Shown here: piece by piece, positions 37,168 through 46,256 of the stretch | Layout of the letters: every line of letters starts with the position of its first letter | Numbering within the stretch: the stretch's first letter is position 1 | Assembly (NCBI RefSeq): GCF_039537585.1 | Contig: NZ_BAABAU010000001.1 | Location: 1,178,001-1,242,000, forward strand | Source: Frondihabitans peucedani | Lineage (GTDB): Bacteria; Actinomycetota; Actinomycetes; Actinomycetales; Microbacteriaceae | Direction of reading: 5' to 3' | Length of the DNA: 64,000 bases | Made by a program: the position numbers and the translations under genes | Notes under the pieces: generated by a model | The model's database searches: none | Told to the model about the DNA's origin: nothing | What the model saw: only the letters and a program-made list of their open reading frames with translations

Positions 37168-38532
37168 TCATTCGGAGAGGAAGGCGAGGAGGTCGTGCCG
37201 CGTGACGACCGCGGCGGGCTTGCCGTCGGAGGTCACCAGCAGGGCGTCGTTCTTCTCGAGGGCGCGGCGAGCGGTGGAGATCGACTCGTTGAGGCCGATC
37301 AGGCCCAGGGGCGCGCCGGTGAACCTCTCGATGGAGTCGGTCATCTGCGCCTCGCCGGAGAACACGAGCTCGAGCAGCGCCTTCTCCTCGACGGCACCGA
37401 CGACCTCGCCCATGACGACGGGCGGCTCGGCCGAGAGCACCGGCATCTGCGAGACGCCGTACCGCGACATGATGCCGACGACGTCGCGGACCGTGTCGGA
37501 CGGGTGCGCGTGCACGAGGTCGGGCATCGCGCCGTTCTTGGAGGCGAGGAGGTCGCTGACGGTCTTCTCGTCGCCGACCTCGCTGAAGCCGTACGAGCGC
37601 ATCCACCGGTCGTTGAAGATCTTGCCGAGGTAGCCGCGGCCGCCGTCGGGCAGCAGGACGACGACGACGTCGTCGGGCCCGAGCTCGCGGGCCACGTCGA
37701 GCGCGGCGGCGACGGCCATGCCGCTCGAGCCGCCGACGAGGAGACCCTCCTCGCGGGCGAGCCGCCTGGTCATGTCGAACGAGCGGGCGTCGGAGATCGC
37801 GATGATGCGGTCGACGACGCTGCCGTCGTAGGCGCCGGGCCAGAAGTCCTCGCCCACGCCCTCGACGAGGTACGGGCGGCCGCTGCCGCCGGAGTAGACG
37901 CTGCCCTCGGGGTCGGCGCCGATGATCTGCACCAGGCCCTCGCCGACCTCTTTGAGGTACCGGCCGGTGCCGCTGATCGTGCCGCCGGTGCCGACGCCCG
38001 CGACGAAGTGCGTGAGCTGCCCCTCGGTGTCGCGCCAGATCTCGGGCCCGGTCGTCTCGTAGTGGCTGAGCGGGCCGTTCGGGTTCTCGTACTGGTTGGG
38101 CTTGAACGCTCCGGGGATCTCGCGGACGAGGCGGTCGGAGACGCTGTAGTACGACTCCGGGCTGTCGGGGGCGACCGCGGTCGGCGTGACGATGATCTCG
38201 GCGCCGTACGCCGTCAGGACGTTCCGCTTGTCTTCGCCCACCTTGTCGGGCAGGACGAACACGCAGCGGTAGCCGCGCTGCTGGGCCACGAGAGCGAGAC
38301 CGACGCCCGTGTTGCCGCTGGTCGGCTCGACGATCGTGCCGCCCGGCTTCAGGTGGCCCTCGCGCTCGGCCGCGTCGATGATGCGGGTGGCGATGCGGTC
38401 TTTGCTCGAGCCGCCCGGGTTGAGGTACTCGACCTTGACCAGGACGGTGGCGCTGATGCCCTCCGTGACCCGGTTGAGCTTGACGAGAGGGGTGTTGCCG
38501 ACGAGATCAATAACGGAGCCTGCGTACTTCAC
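37168..38532 (-). CDS. cbs: Cystathionine beta-synthase
   Basis: 454 aa, GTG start. N-terminal PLP domain of the cysteine synthase fold: IDLVGNTPLVKLNRV, NPGGSSKDRIATRI with the PLP lysine, TSGNTGVGLALVAQQ, and FVAGVGTGGTISGTGRYLKE. Two C-terminal CBS domains (about 335-454) make it a beta-synthase rather than CysK. It condenses serine (or acetylserine) and homocysteine to cystathionine. With the next gene it gives a reverse transsulfuration path from homocysteine to cysteine. Confidence 0.93.
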   Translation of the reverse strand: MKYAGSVIDLVGNTPLVKLNRVTEGISATVLVKVEYLNPGGSSKDRIATRIIDAAEREGHLKPGGTIVEPTSGNTGVGLALVAQQRGYRCVFVLPDKVGEDKRNVLTAYGAEIIVTPTAVAPDSPESYYSVSDRLVREIPGAFKPNQYENPNGPLSHYETTGPEIWRDTEGQLTHFVAGVGTGGTISGTGRYLKEVGEGLVQIIGADPEGSVYSGGSGRPYLVEGVGEDFWPGAYDGSVVDRIIAISDARSFDMTRRLAREEGLLVGGSSGMAVAAALDVARELGPDDVVVVLLPDGGRGYLGKIFNDRWMRSYGFSEVGDEKTVSDLLASKNGAMPDLVHAHPSDTVRDVVGIMSRYGVSQMPVLSAEPPVVMGEVVGAVEEKALLELVFSGEAQMTDSIERFTGAPLGLIGLNESISTARRALEKNDALLVTSDGKPAAVVTRHDLLAFLSE

Positions 38533-38621
38533 CCAGCGAGTCTACCGGGGGCACCCGGGAGTATCTCGGGGATGACGGGCGATGACAGACCCCGCGGCGA
38601 CCGCAGGATCGGGCCGGGGCA

Positions 38622-40505
38622 TCAGCCCGGGACGGCCGCCTGCTGCTCGTACAGCTCGGTGTAGAGCCCTCCCAGGGCGACGAGCTCGTCGTGGGTGCCG
38701 CGCTCGACGATCCTGCCCCCGTCGACGACGAAGATGACGTCCGCCGCGCGCACCGTCGAGAGGCGGTGGGCGATCGAGATCGTCGTGCGGCCGCGGGCGG
38801 CCGTGTCGAGTGCGTGCTGGACGATGCGCTCGGAGACGGAGTCGAGGGCGCTGGTGGCTTCGTCGAGCACCAGGACCGCGGGGTCCTTCAGCAGCACGCG
38901 CGCGATCGCGATGCGCTGCTTCTCACCGCCCGAGAGCCGGTAGCCCCGCTCGCCGACCACGGTGTCGTAGCCGTCGGGGAAGGACGCGATGGTGTCGTGG
39001 ATGTTCGCCAGGCGCGCCGCCGCCTCGAGCTCGGCCTGGCTCGCACCGGGCTTGGCGTAGCGGAGGTTCTCGCCGATGGTCGCGTGGAAGAGGTAGGTCT
39101 CCTGGCTGACGATGCCGATGTTCGCGACGAGGTCGTCCTGGCCGATGTCGCGGACGTCGACGCCGGCGAACCGCACGGACCCGCCCGTGACCTCGTAGAA
39201 GCGCGGGATCAGGTACGAGACGGTCGTCTTGCCGGCGCCCGACGGGCCCACGAAGGCGGCGAACCGGCCGGGCTCGATGTCGAACGAGAGGCCGTCGAGG
39301 GTCAGCGCCCCGGGCTCGGCGTCGGGGTAGGCGAACCGGACGTCGTCGAACTCCACGCGGCCGAGGGCGGTGGGGTCGAGGGCCGACGCGGCCTTCGGGT
39401 CGCGGATGGCCGGATGCAGGTCGAGGTACTCGAAGATCCTGGCGAAGAGGGCGCCCGAGGTCTGGATGTCGAGGGCGACGCGGAGGAGCGCCATGAGCGG
39501 GAACGTGAGGCGTGCCTGGACGGTCGTGAAGGCCACGATCGTGCCGGCCGTGATCGGGATGCCGCCCTGGATGAGGTACGCCGCCACCAGGTAGATCGCC
39601 GCCGGGATGATCGACAGGAAGATCTGCACGGTGGCGAAGAACCACTGCCCGCTCATCTGCTGCCGGACCTGCAGCCGGATCTGGTTGCGGTTCTCGGCCG
39701 AGTACCGCTCGATCTCGGTGCGCTGCTGGTTGAAGCTCTTCGCGAGCAGGATGCCGGACACGCTCAGCGTCTCCTGCGTGATCGCGGTCATGTCGCTCAG
39801 CGACTCCTGCGTCTCCGTCGCGATCCTGGCCCTGACCTGCCCGACCCGGCGCTGCGCGATGACGAGGAGGGGCAGCAGGATCACGGCCACCACGGTCATC
39901 TGCCAGCTCAGCAGCAGCATCGCCACGAAGGCCGCGATGACCGTCACGGTGTTGCCGAGGACGCTCGAGATGGTGTTGCTGAGAACGCTGGCGACACCGC
40001 CGACGTCGTTCTGGAGCCGCGACTGGATGACGCCCGTCTTGGTGCGGGTGAAGAACGCCAGCTCCATGCGCTGCAGGTGGCCGAAGAGCCGGATCCTGAG
40101 CGCGCCCATGACCTTGTTGCCGACCGTCGCGGTGAGGTAGGTCTGCCAGACCCCGATGGCCGCCGAGAGCACCCACAGGCCGACCATGGCGCCGACGAGG
40201 CGCATCAGGACCGGGACGTCCGGACCGCCCTTCGGGAACAGGCCCCGGTCGAACGCCTGCTGGGTGAGGAGCGGGGGCAGGACGCTGAGTGCGGCGCCCA
40301 CGAGCACCAGCACCACCGTCACGACGAGGGCGTTCCGGTGCGGGGAGAACAGGCTCCGGATGCGGGCGACGAGGTCGGGGATCTTCGGCGCCTCGGCGTT
40401 CGCGGCCTTCTGCGCGCGGGCGTCGGCCGCCGACACGCGGCCGCCCGGGCGCCCCCCGCCGCCGCGCATGCCGCCGCCGGAGGCCACCGAATCCATCCTG
40501 CTCAC
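38622..40505 (-). CDS. ABC exporter, fused permease and ATPase
   Basis: 627 aa. Six-helix membrane domain (about 50-345) followed by the ATPase: Walker A GPSGAGKTT, Q-loop VSQETYLFHATIGEN, signature LSGGEKQRIAIAR, Walker B VLVLDEATSALD and the H-loop SIAHRLST. A Gly-rich N-terminus precedes the first helix. This is the half-transporter type (MsbA/LmrA-like) that works as a homodimer or with a partner; substrate unknown. The start is GTG at 40505; an ATG at 40496 is an alternative. Confidence 0.92.
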   Translation of the reverse strand: MSRMDSVASGGGMRGGGGRPGGRVSAADARAQKAANAEAPKIPDLVARIRSLFSPHRNALVVTVVLVLVGAALSVLPPLLTQQAFDRGLFPKGGPDVPVLMRLVGAMVGLWVLSAAIGVWQTYLTATVGNKVMGALRIRLFGHLQRMELAFFTRTKTGVIQSRLQNDVGGVASVLSNTISSVLGNTVTVIAAFVAMLLLSWQMTVVAVILLPLLVIAQRRVGQVRARIATETQESLSDMTAITQETLSVSGILLAKSFNQQRTEIERYSAENRNQIRLQVRQQMSGQWFFATVQIFLSIIPAAIYLVAAYLIQGGIPITAGTIVAFTTVQARLTFPLMALLRVALDIQTSGALFARIFEYLDLHPAIRDPKAASALDPTALGRVEFDDVRFAYPDAEPGALTLDGLSFDIEPGRFAAFVGPSGAGKTTVSYLIPRFYEVTGGSVRFAGVDVRDIGQDDLVANIGIVSQETYLFHATIGENLRYAKPGASQAELEAAARLANIHDTIASFPDGYDTVVGERGYRLSGGEKQRIAIARVLLKDPAVLVLDEATSALDSVSERIVQHALDTAARGRTTISIAHRLSTVRAADVIFVVDGGRIVERGTHDELVALGGLYTELYEQQAAVPG

Positions 40506-40651
40506 GGGACGAGCCTAAGCCCGCCCGGATGCCCCCAGTTGTGGCCGGGAAACGAAAACCTGCCTGTGAGAAAGAAATCTCAGTTTATGATGTGCAGGTC
40601 CGCATTCTCCGTCCCGAGCGGGGAACTACCCGATGCGGCAGAGGTAAACGC

Positions 40652-42244
40652 GTGAATCCCCGAAACGACACGACCGTCGACCCCGAAATCTCGACGGCTC
40701 TCGAGCTCGACCACCGATCCCTCCTCGAGACGATCGAGAGCATGTGGCCGCAGATCGCCCCTCTGCAGGGTGCCCGTCTCCGCGACGCCGTCCGGAGCGT
40801 GCCCGAGAAGGAGTGGAGCCACCGCCCGCGCATCCTGATGGCCGTCGCGGCGAGCCACCGCTCGGTCGGCTCGACGAGCCGCAGCGCCGCGCTCCCCTGG
40901 CTCCGCTCGGTCAACAAGCTGATCCGCGCCGACCCGCACTCGCCGCTCGACCTCCGCGCCGGCTACCTCGTCCAGCTGGCCACGACCCTCCGCACCCTCG
41001 GCGACCAGGTGAAGGCCCGCGAGCACCTCGAGACCGTCCGGCACCTGCTCGAGGAGGACCTCTCCGGAGAGGTGGGGCGCAGGATCGACACCAGCGCGTC
41101 GTTCTCGCTGCAGCTCGGTCTCGTCCGCATCCACGCCGGCGAGTTCGACGAGGCGCTCTTCGCCCTGTCGCTCGCCGAGGGACTCGCCGACGAGCACCTC
41201 TCGACCGCCGAGCGGGTCGAGTGCCACTCCGCTCTCGCCTGGGTGTCGTTCCAGCTCGGCGACTTCGACGCGGCCGAGCGCCAGATCGACCTCGCGACGC
41301 AGCACTCGGAGGGCACCGAGCTCCTGCGGTCCACTTTCGCCGCGCTCGCTCAGATCACGCGGTTCCTGCTGCTCGTCGAGCGCGAGAAGACGGGCACCGA
41401 CCTCGACCTGCCGCTCCGCGAGGTCAGGATCGCCAGCCGCAACAGCGACTGGGAGGCCACCGCGCTGTTCGCCGAGGCCGTGGTCAAGCACGCCGCCGGG
41501 TCGCACATCGAGGCCCTCGACCTCCTCGGGCGGGTCACCCGGCTGCTGGTCTCGTTCAGCGGGCCCGTCGTCCTCCGCAATGAGGCCGGGATCCTGCGCG
41601 CGGAGTGCCTCCGGAGGCTCGGCGACAGCGACCAGGCCCGGCGCGTGCTCGACGGGCTCGCTGCCGGCCAGCACCACGCCCCGTGCCCGCCGCGGCTCCT
41701 CGCGCTGGGGCTGTTCACGCTCGGCGATCCGCAGGGGGCCCTCGATGCGCTCCGCGACTGCCTCGAGCTCGGCGACCTCCACTCGTCGCGGACGATGTCC
41801 CAGATCTACGCCGTCGCAGCCGCCGCGCACGCCGACCTCGGAGACACCGTCGGCTCGGCGATCTCGTTCGACCGGGCGCTGCTCGTCGCGGCCACGAACG
41901 AGGTGACCTGGCCGTTCCGCGGCCTGCCCGACGAGGTCCTCGCGCGCCTTCTCGCCGGAGCGGCGGGTCGCACGCAGCCCGCCTCCGTCGCCGCCCTCAT
42001 CGAGCGGATGCACGTCTCCCCGCCGCCGGCGGCTCACCCGCTCGCCGACCCGCTGTCCGAGCGCGAGCTCGTGATCGTCCGGCACCTCACCACCGGCGCG
42101 ACCCTCAGCCAGATCGGCGCCGAGCTGTTCATCTCCGTGAACACCGTGAAGAGCCACGTGCGGAGCATCTACCGCAAGCTGTCGGCGACGAATCGCCGCG
42201 AGGCGATCGCCCGGGCGGCGCAGCTGGGGCTGTCGGGCGACTAG
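40652..42244 (+). CDS. Large LuxR-family regulator with TPR-like middle
   Basis: 530 aa from the GTG at 40652 with GAGGT 6 nt upstream. The body is helical repeats resembling MalT-type TPRs (AGYLVQLATTLRTLGDQVKA, LGLVRIHAGEFDEALFALS). The C-terminal LuxR HTH is clear: LSERELVIVRHLTTGATLSQ, then ISVNTVKSHVRSIYRKLSAT. There is no P-loop domain, so it is shorter than MalT. The trigger and targets are unknown. The frame is open upstream, but there it overlaps the ABC exporter. Confidence 0.88.
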   Translation: MNPRNDTTVDPEISTALELDHRSLLETIESMWPQIAPLQGARLRDAVRSVPEKEWSHRPRILMAVAASHRSVGSTSRSAALPWLRSVNKLIRADPHSPLDLRAGYLVQLATTLRTLGDQVKAREHLETVRHLLEEDLSGEVGRRIDTSASFSLQLGLVRIHAGEFDEALFALSLAEGLADEHLSTAERVECHSALAWVSFQLGDFDAAERQIDLATQHSEGTELLRSTFAALAQITRFLLLVEREKTGTDLDLPLREVRIASRNSDWEATALFAEAVVKHAAGSHIEALDLLGRVTRLLVSFSGPVVLRNEAGILRAECLRRLGDSDQARRVLDGLAAGQHHAPCPPRLLALGLFTLGDPQGALDALRDCLELGDLHSSRTMSQIYAVAAAAHADLGDTVGSAISFDRALLVAATNEVTWPFRGLPDEVLARLLAGAAGRTQPASVAALIERMHVSPPPAAHPLADPLSERELVIVRHLTTGATLSQIGAELFISVNTVKSHVRSIYRKLSATNRREAIARAAQLGLSGD

Positions 42245-42300
42245 GCCGCTGATCCTGCGCTCTGGTCCGCCCGGCCCGGCAGCGGAGGCCGCGGACGCCA

Positions 42301-42332
42301 GAAGCCCCCGACCAGACGGTCGGGGGCTTCTG
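42301..42332. terminator. Bidirectional terminator between LuxR-type gene and rplL
   Basis: AGAAGCCCCCGACC pairs perfectly with GGTCGGGGGCTTCT (14 bp) around AGAC. It lies between convergent genes; TGTCGTTGT follows on the plus strand. Confidence 0.9.
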
Positions 42333-42348
42333 TCGTTGTGAGGCTGTG

Positions 42349-42732
42349 TTACTTGAGGGTCACCGAAGCGCCGGCGGCCTCGAGCTGAGCCTTGGCCTTC
42401 TCGGCGGTCTCCTTGTTGGCGCCCTCGAGGACGGTGCTGGGCGCACCGTCGACGACGGCCTTGGCCTCGCCGAGGCCGAGGCTCGTGAGCGCGCGGACCT
42501 CCTTGATGACCTGGATCTTCTTGTCGCCGACCGAGTCGAGGACGACGTCGAAGGAGTCCTTCTCCTCGACCTCTTCGGCGGGGGCGGCGGGGCCAGCGGC
42601 ACCGGCAGCGGCGACGGGGGCAGCAGCGGTGACCTCGAAGACCTCTTCGAACTTCTTGACGAAGTCGCTGAGCTCGATGAGCGTGAGCTCCTTGAAAGCC
42701 TCGATCAGTTCGTCCTGGCTGAGCTTTGCCAT
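42349..42732 (-). CDS. rplL: 50S ribosomal protein L7/L12
   Basis: 127 aa. Flexible N-terminal dimer domain ([20 protein letters not shown]), an Ala/Gly hinge, and the C-terminal domain with [20 protein letters not shown] and [13 protein letters not shown]. It forms the ribosomal stalk that binds translation factors. It lies 58 bp after rplJ in the usual order. Confidence 0.98.
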   Translation of the reverse strand: MAKLSQDELIEAFKELTLIELSDFVKKFEEVFEVTAAAPVAAAGAAGPAAPAEEVEEKDSFDVVLDSVGDKKIQVIKEVRALTSLGLGEAKAVVDGAPSTVLEGANKETAEKAKAQLEAAGASVTLK

Positions 42733-42790
42733 TGTGTTTCTCCTTGTTGTCTAGCTGAAAAGTGGTGAGTGAAACGCGTACGGCAGCGGG

Positions 42791-43306
42791 CTACGCTGCG
42801 GATTCCTGCTTCTCGCGGAGTGCCTCGACCGTGCGGACGGTCTTCGACAGCGGCGCCTGGAAGAGGTAGGCCGCACCGAACAGCGAGGCCTTGAAGGCGC
42901 CGGCCAGCTTGCCCAGCAGCACCTCCCGCGACTCGAGATCGGCGAGCTGGTTGACCTCGGTCGCGGTCAGGGGGTTACCGTCGAAGTAACCGCCCTTCAC
43001 CACGAGCTGAGGGTTCGCCTTGGCGAAGTCACGCAGGCTCTTGGCAACGGCGACAGGGTCTCCGTGGACGAAAGCGATCGCGGACGGTCCAACGAGCTCG
43101 GCATCGAAGGAGCTGATGCCGGCGTTGTTCGCCGCGATCTTGGTGAGCGTGTTCTTCACGACGGCGTAGGTGGCGTGCTCCTTGATACCGGTGCGCAGCT
43201 GCTTGAGCTGAGCAACGGTGAGCCCGCGGTACTCGGTGAGCAGGACGGCGGTCGAGTCGCGGAACGAGTCCGTGAGCTCGGCGACCGAAGCTTCCTTGTT
43301 CGCCAT
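42791..43306 (-). CDS. rplJ: 50S ribosomal protein L10
   Basis: 171 aa from the ATG at 43306 ([20 protein letters not shown]), which follows AGGAG by 4 nt; the frame extends upstream into the leader but is not coding there. It anchors the L7/L12 stalk on the ribosome and normally represses its own operon by binding the leader. Confidence 0.97.
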   Translation of the reverse strand: MANKEASVAELTDSFRDSTAVLLTEYRGLTVAQLKQLRTGIKEHATYAVVKNTLTKIAANNAGISSFDAELVGPSAIAFVHGDPVAVAKSLRDFAKANPQLVVKGGYFDGNPLTATEVNQLADLESREVLLGKLAGAFKASLFGAAYLFQAPLSKTVRTVEALREKQESAA

Positions 43307-43520
43307 GTCGCTCCTAACGTGTGTGGTGCCGGCAGCCCCCGGGCCGTGTCTTCGAGAAGACACATCTCACACGAGAAAAGGCCCTGCGCAGGAGCGCAGA
43401 GCCTCGACAGAACGTCTTGCTTCACACACCTGCGCGGGTCGTCTCTCTTGCGAGGACCTTCGGCCGGTGTGACTCTCACGAGCGCACGCCGACAACCAGC
43501 GGTCTTGGGCTGGGATCAGT
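43307..43520 (-). promoter_or_regulatory. L10 leader with attenuator upstream of rplJL
   Basis: A 200-bp leader rich in paired segments. Within it GGCTCTGCGC and GCGCAGGGCC (43380-43403 on the plus strand) form a 10-bp hairpin with a TCCT loop, followed on the minus strand by TTTT (43376-43379), a textbook intrinsic terminator before rplJ. A CTGCGCAGG-type partner further upstream (TGCGCGGG region near 43431) could compete. Position and shape fit the ribosomal L10 leader that lets L10 or L10(L12)4 attenuate transcription. Confidence 0.75.
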
Positions 43521-43626
43521 GTAGGCGGGCTGCGCCCTGCCGCGCAACTCGGGTGAGTGCGCTCCGTTCACGTCCACCGCGCGGCACGGAGTTGCACCGC
43601 GGGGGTAGCGCGCCCGCCCGACCGCA

Positions 43627-43670
43627 AAGGCAGCTCGCGACCGCCGGCGTGTGCGGTCGCGAGCTGCCTT
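43627..43670. terminator. Strong hairpin downstream of the two-component system
   Basis: AAGGCAGCTCGCGACCGC pairs perfectly over 18 bp with GCGGTCGCGAGCTGCCTT around CGGCGTGT. It lies 42 bp after the sensor kinase stop on the minus strand and separates that operon from the rplJL leader region. Confidence 0.9.
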
Positions 43671-43711
43671 CGTGGTCGCGGGAGGGCGCGCGGAGCCGGA
43701 GGCCACCGGGG

Positions 43712-45277
43712 TCAGGAGCGGACGGGCTCCGGCGCCGGCAGCGGGACGGGAGCGCCCTGCGGCGCACGCTCGAGCGGCAGCCGCACGGTGAAGACCGCGC
43801 CCGGGTCGCCGTTCGACGCGGTCACGGTGCCACCGTGGGAGTGCACGACCGCCTGGACGATCGCGAGGCCGAGCCCCGTCGATCCTGCCTTCCGCGACCG
43901 CGAGCTGTCGGCCCGCGCGAACCGCTCGAAGAGCACCGGCATGACAGCAGGATCGATGCCGGGACCGTTGTCGGACACGGTCACCACCGCCTCGTGCGCG
44001 TCGTCGTCCCGCTCCAGCGTGACCCAGACCTCGGTGCCGTCGGGGGTGTGCGTCCGCGTGTTTCCGAGGAGATTCGCGACCACCTGGTGGAGGCGCATCG
44101 GGTCGCCGAGCAGCGTGATCGGCTCCTCCGGCACGGACACCTCGAACTGGTGGCCCGAGTCCTGGACACCGGTGTCGTGGACGGCGTCGAGCACGATCCT
44201 GGTCAGGTCGACCTCTTTTTTGATGAGGTCGGTACCCTCGTCGAGCCGCGCCAGCAGGAGGAGCTCCTCGACGAGGGAGGTCATGCGGACCGACTCCGAC
44301 TCGATCCTGCCCATGGCGTAGACGACGTCCTCGGGGAGGTCCTTGCCCATGCGGCGGGTCAGCTCGGCGTAGCCGCGGACCGACGCGAGCGGGGTGCGCA
44401 GCTCGTGGGAGGCGTCGGCGACGAACTGCCGCACCTTGTTCTCGGACTGCTGCCGGGCGGCGAGGGCCTGCGAGACGTGGCCGAGCATCCTGTTCATGGC
44501 GGCACCGACGCGGCCCACCTCGGTGCGGGTGTCGGTGTCCTCGTCGGGGACACGGGCGTCGAGGGCCACCTCGCCGCGGTCCAGCGGCATCTCGGCGACG
44601 CGGGAGGCGGTGTCGGCCATCCGCTGCAGCGGCCCGAGGGCGTAGCGGACGGTGAGGAGCGCGAAGAAGATCGAGACGGCGATGCCAGCGGCCGCGATGA
44701 TGGCGATGCTCGCGATGAGCTTCGAGACCGGGCCCGTCACGCTGTCGCGCGGGAGGGCCACGGCGACGGTGATCGTGACGTTCTGCCCGGATGCGGTCGG
44801 TCCGGTGAACGTGGTCGACTTGCCCTGGAAGACGCCGAGGGAGCCTCCGAGGTCGACTTCGGACGACTTGCCGTCGGTTCCAGACGGTGAGAGTGCGAGA
44901 AGTCGGTCGCCGACGGACGACGAGATGCTGGTCGGCCGACCGGACTCGCCGACTCGGATCTGCACCTGGCTGGTGCCGTTGGAGACCGCTTCGATGGTCC
45001 CGGGGATCTGGCCCCGGCCTCCGTCGTCGCCGACGCCCATGGCTGCCGACGGGATGCCGAGTTGCGCCGTCGCGCGGTTCAGGGACGACCTGACCTGGGA
45101 GTCGAGCTGGGTAGCGAGCACGTTCTGCAGGACCAGCACGCTGATCGCCCCGATCAGGACGGCGAGCAGCGCGGAGATGGCGACGATCGACAGGATGAGG
45201 CGCCGACGCAGAGTCAGCGGCCCACGCCAGGTCGCCGCCCACCCGCGGACCGCCGCGGCCGGGTGGAGCTGGCTCAT
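43712..45277 (-). CDS. Membrane sensor histidine kinase (OmpR-partner type)
   Basis: 521 aa. Helix at about 30-52, an extracellular domain of about 130 residues, second helix near 190-212, HAMP, then the HisKA domain with H box FVADASHELRTPLASVRGYA, N box NLLGNTRTHT, G1 DNGPGI, and G2 GSTGLGLAIVQA. The ATG overlaps the stop of the response regulator (ATGA). The pair resembles actinobacterial TcrY/PrrB-like systems. It is divergent from a MacB-like ABC transporter, a probable target. Confidence 0.94.
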   Translation of the reverse strand: MSQLHPAAAVRGWAATWRGPLTLRRRLILSIVAISALLAVLIGAISVLVLQNVLATQLDSQVRSSLNRATAQLGIPSAAMGVGDDGGRGQIPGTIEAVSNGTSQVQIRVGESGRPTSISSSVGDRLLALSPSGTDGKSSEVDLGGSLGVFQGKSTTFTGPTASGQNVTITVAVALPRDSVTGPVSKLIASIAIIAAAGIAVSIFFALLTVRYALGPLQRMADTASRVAEMPLDRGEVALDARVPDEDTDTRTEVGRVGAAMNRMLGHVSQALAARQQSENKVRQFVADASHELRTPLASVRGYAELTRRMGKDLPEDVVYAMGRIESESVRMTSLVEELLLLARLDEGTDLIKKEVDLTRIVLDAVHDTGVQDSGHQFEVSVPEEPITLLGDPMRLHQVVANLLGNTRTHTPDGTEVWVTLERDDDAHEAVVTVSDNGPGIDPAVMPVLFERFARADSSRSRKAGSTGLGLAIVQAVVHSHGGTVTASNGDPGAVFTVRLPLERAPQGAPVPLPAPEPVRS

Positions 45278-46023
45278 GCGACGGGCTTGATCACGTATCC
45301 CACGCCGCGGACGGTGTGGATCATGGGCTCCTCGCCGGCGTCGATCTTCTTGCGGAGGTAGGAGATGTAGATCTCGACGACGCTGGACTTGCCGCCGAAG
45401 TCGTAGCTCCAGACGCGGTCGAGGATCTGCGCCTTCGACAGGACGCGGCGGGGGTTCCGCATCAGGAAGCGAAGAAGCTCGAACTCGGTCGCGGTCAGCT
45501 CGATCTCGCGGCCGGCGCGGTTGACCTCGTAGCTCTCCTCGTCGAGCACCAGGTCGCCGACGGTGATGCGCGAGTCGCCGCCCTCGGACACCATCGCGGC
45601 CGAGCGCCGGATGAGGCCGCGGAGCCTCGCGACGACCTCCTCGAGGCTGAACGGCTTCGTGACGTAGTCGTCGCCGCCCGCGGTGAGGCCGGTGACCCGG
45701 TCTTCGACAGCGTCCTTCGCGGTGAGGAACAGGATCGGCGTGTCGTCGCCGCCCGAGCGCAGTCGGCCGAGCACCTGCAGGCCGTCGATGTCGGGGAGCA
45801 TGACGTCGAGCACGATCGCGTCGGGCTTGAAGTCGCGGGCGAGGCTGAGGGCCGTCTGCCCGTCCGGGGCCGCCTTGACGTCCCAGCCCTCGTAGCGGAG
45901 CGCCATGGAGAGCAGGTCGGTGAGGCTGTTCTCGTCGTCGACGACCAGCACCCTCAGGGGCGAGCCGTCGGCACGGGTGAGCCGCGGGGCGGCGGGAGCG
46001 GTGATGGGGGCTGAAGTGGTCAC
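45274..46023 (-). CDS. OmpR-family response regulator
   Basis: 249 aa, GTG start. Receiver with DDE near residue 29, phospho-acceptor in DAIVLDVMLPDIDG, and K in DDYVTKPFSLEE. The C-terminal winged helix reads ELTATEFELLRFLMRNPRRV, then VVEIYISYLRKKID and HTVRGVGYVI. There is little room for a leader: a GATACT-like -10 ends about 8 nt before GTG, so the mRNA may be leaderless. It is coupled to its kinase. Confidence 0.95.
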   Translation of the reverse strand: MTTSAPITAPAAPRLTRADGSPLRVLVVDDENSLTDLLSMALRYEGWDVKAAPDGQTALSLARDFKPDAIVLDVMLPDIDGLQVLGRLRSGGDDTPILFLTAKDAVEDRVTGLTAGGDDYVTKPFSLEEVVARLRGLIRRSAAMVSEGGDSRITVGDLVLDEESYEVNRAGREIELTATEFELLRFLMRNPRRVLSKAQILDRVWSYDFGGKSSVVEIYISYLRKKIDAGEEPMIHTVRGVGYVIKPVA

Positions 46024-46044
46024 GAATCCAAGTATCTGCCGTTT

Positions 46045-46105
46045 CCTATGAGCCGTCTGTGATGACCTGATGAGCCAGCCAGGGATCTGCGGAGGGTCTC
46101 ATAGG
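46045..46105. promoter_or_regulatory. Inverted and direct repeats between the response regulator and ABC transporter genes
   Basis: CCTATGAG (46045-46052) and CTCATAGG (46098-46105) are a perfect inverted pair. ATGAGCC also occurs twice in direct order, starting at 46048 and 46070, exactly 22 bp apart, the two-turn spacing seen at OmpR-type sites. They lie in the 233-bp divergent gap, so the regulator may control itself and the transporter. Confidence 0.45.
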
Positions 46106-46256
46106 CGATTGAGAAGGCCGCGATAGAGCCGCCACAGCAGCCGTTCCTAGGGTCGGCGGGGTCGAGCAGGATCGGCAGGGCCCTCGGGCTCGCTGGCCGC
46201 TCCGCTCCGTCCTGCATCACGCAGCCACCCCCATCGCGCCCTACAAGAGGAGACCC

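Noticed and set aside
40289-40651. N-terminal extension of the LuxR-type regulator
   Set aside because: It overlaps the ABC exporter gene on the other strand, is Arg/Pro-rich, and a GTG with a good ribosome site lies at 40652.
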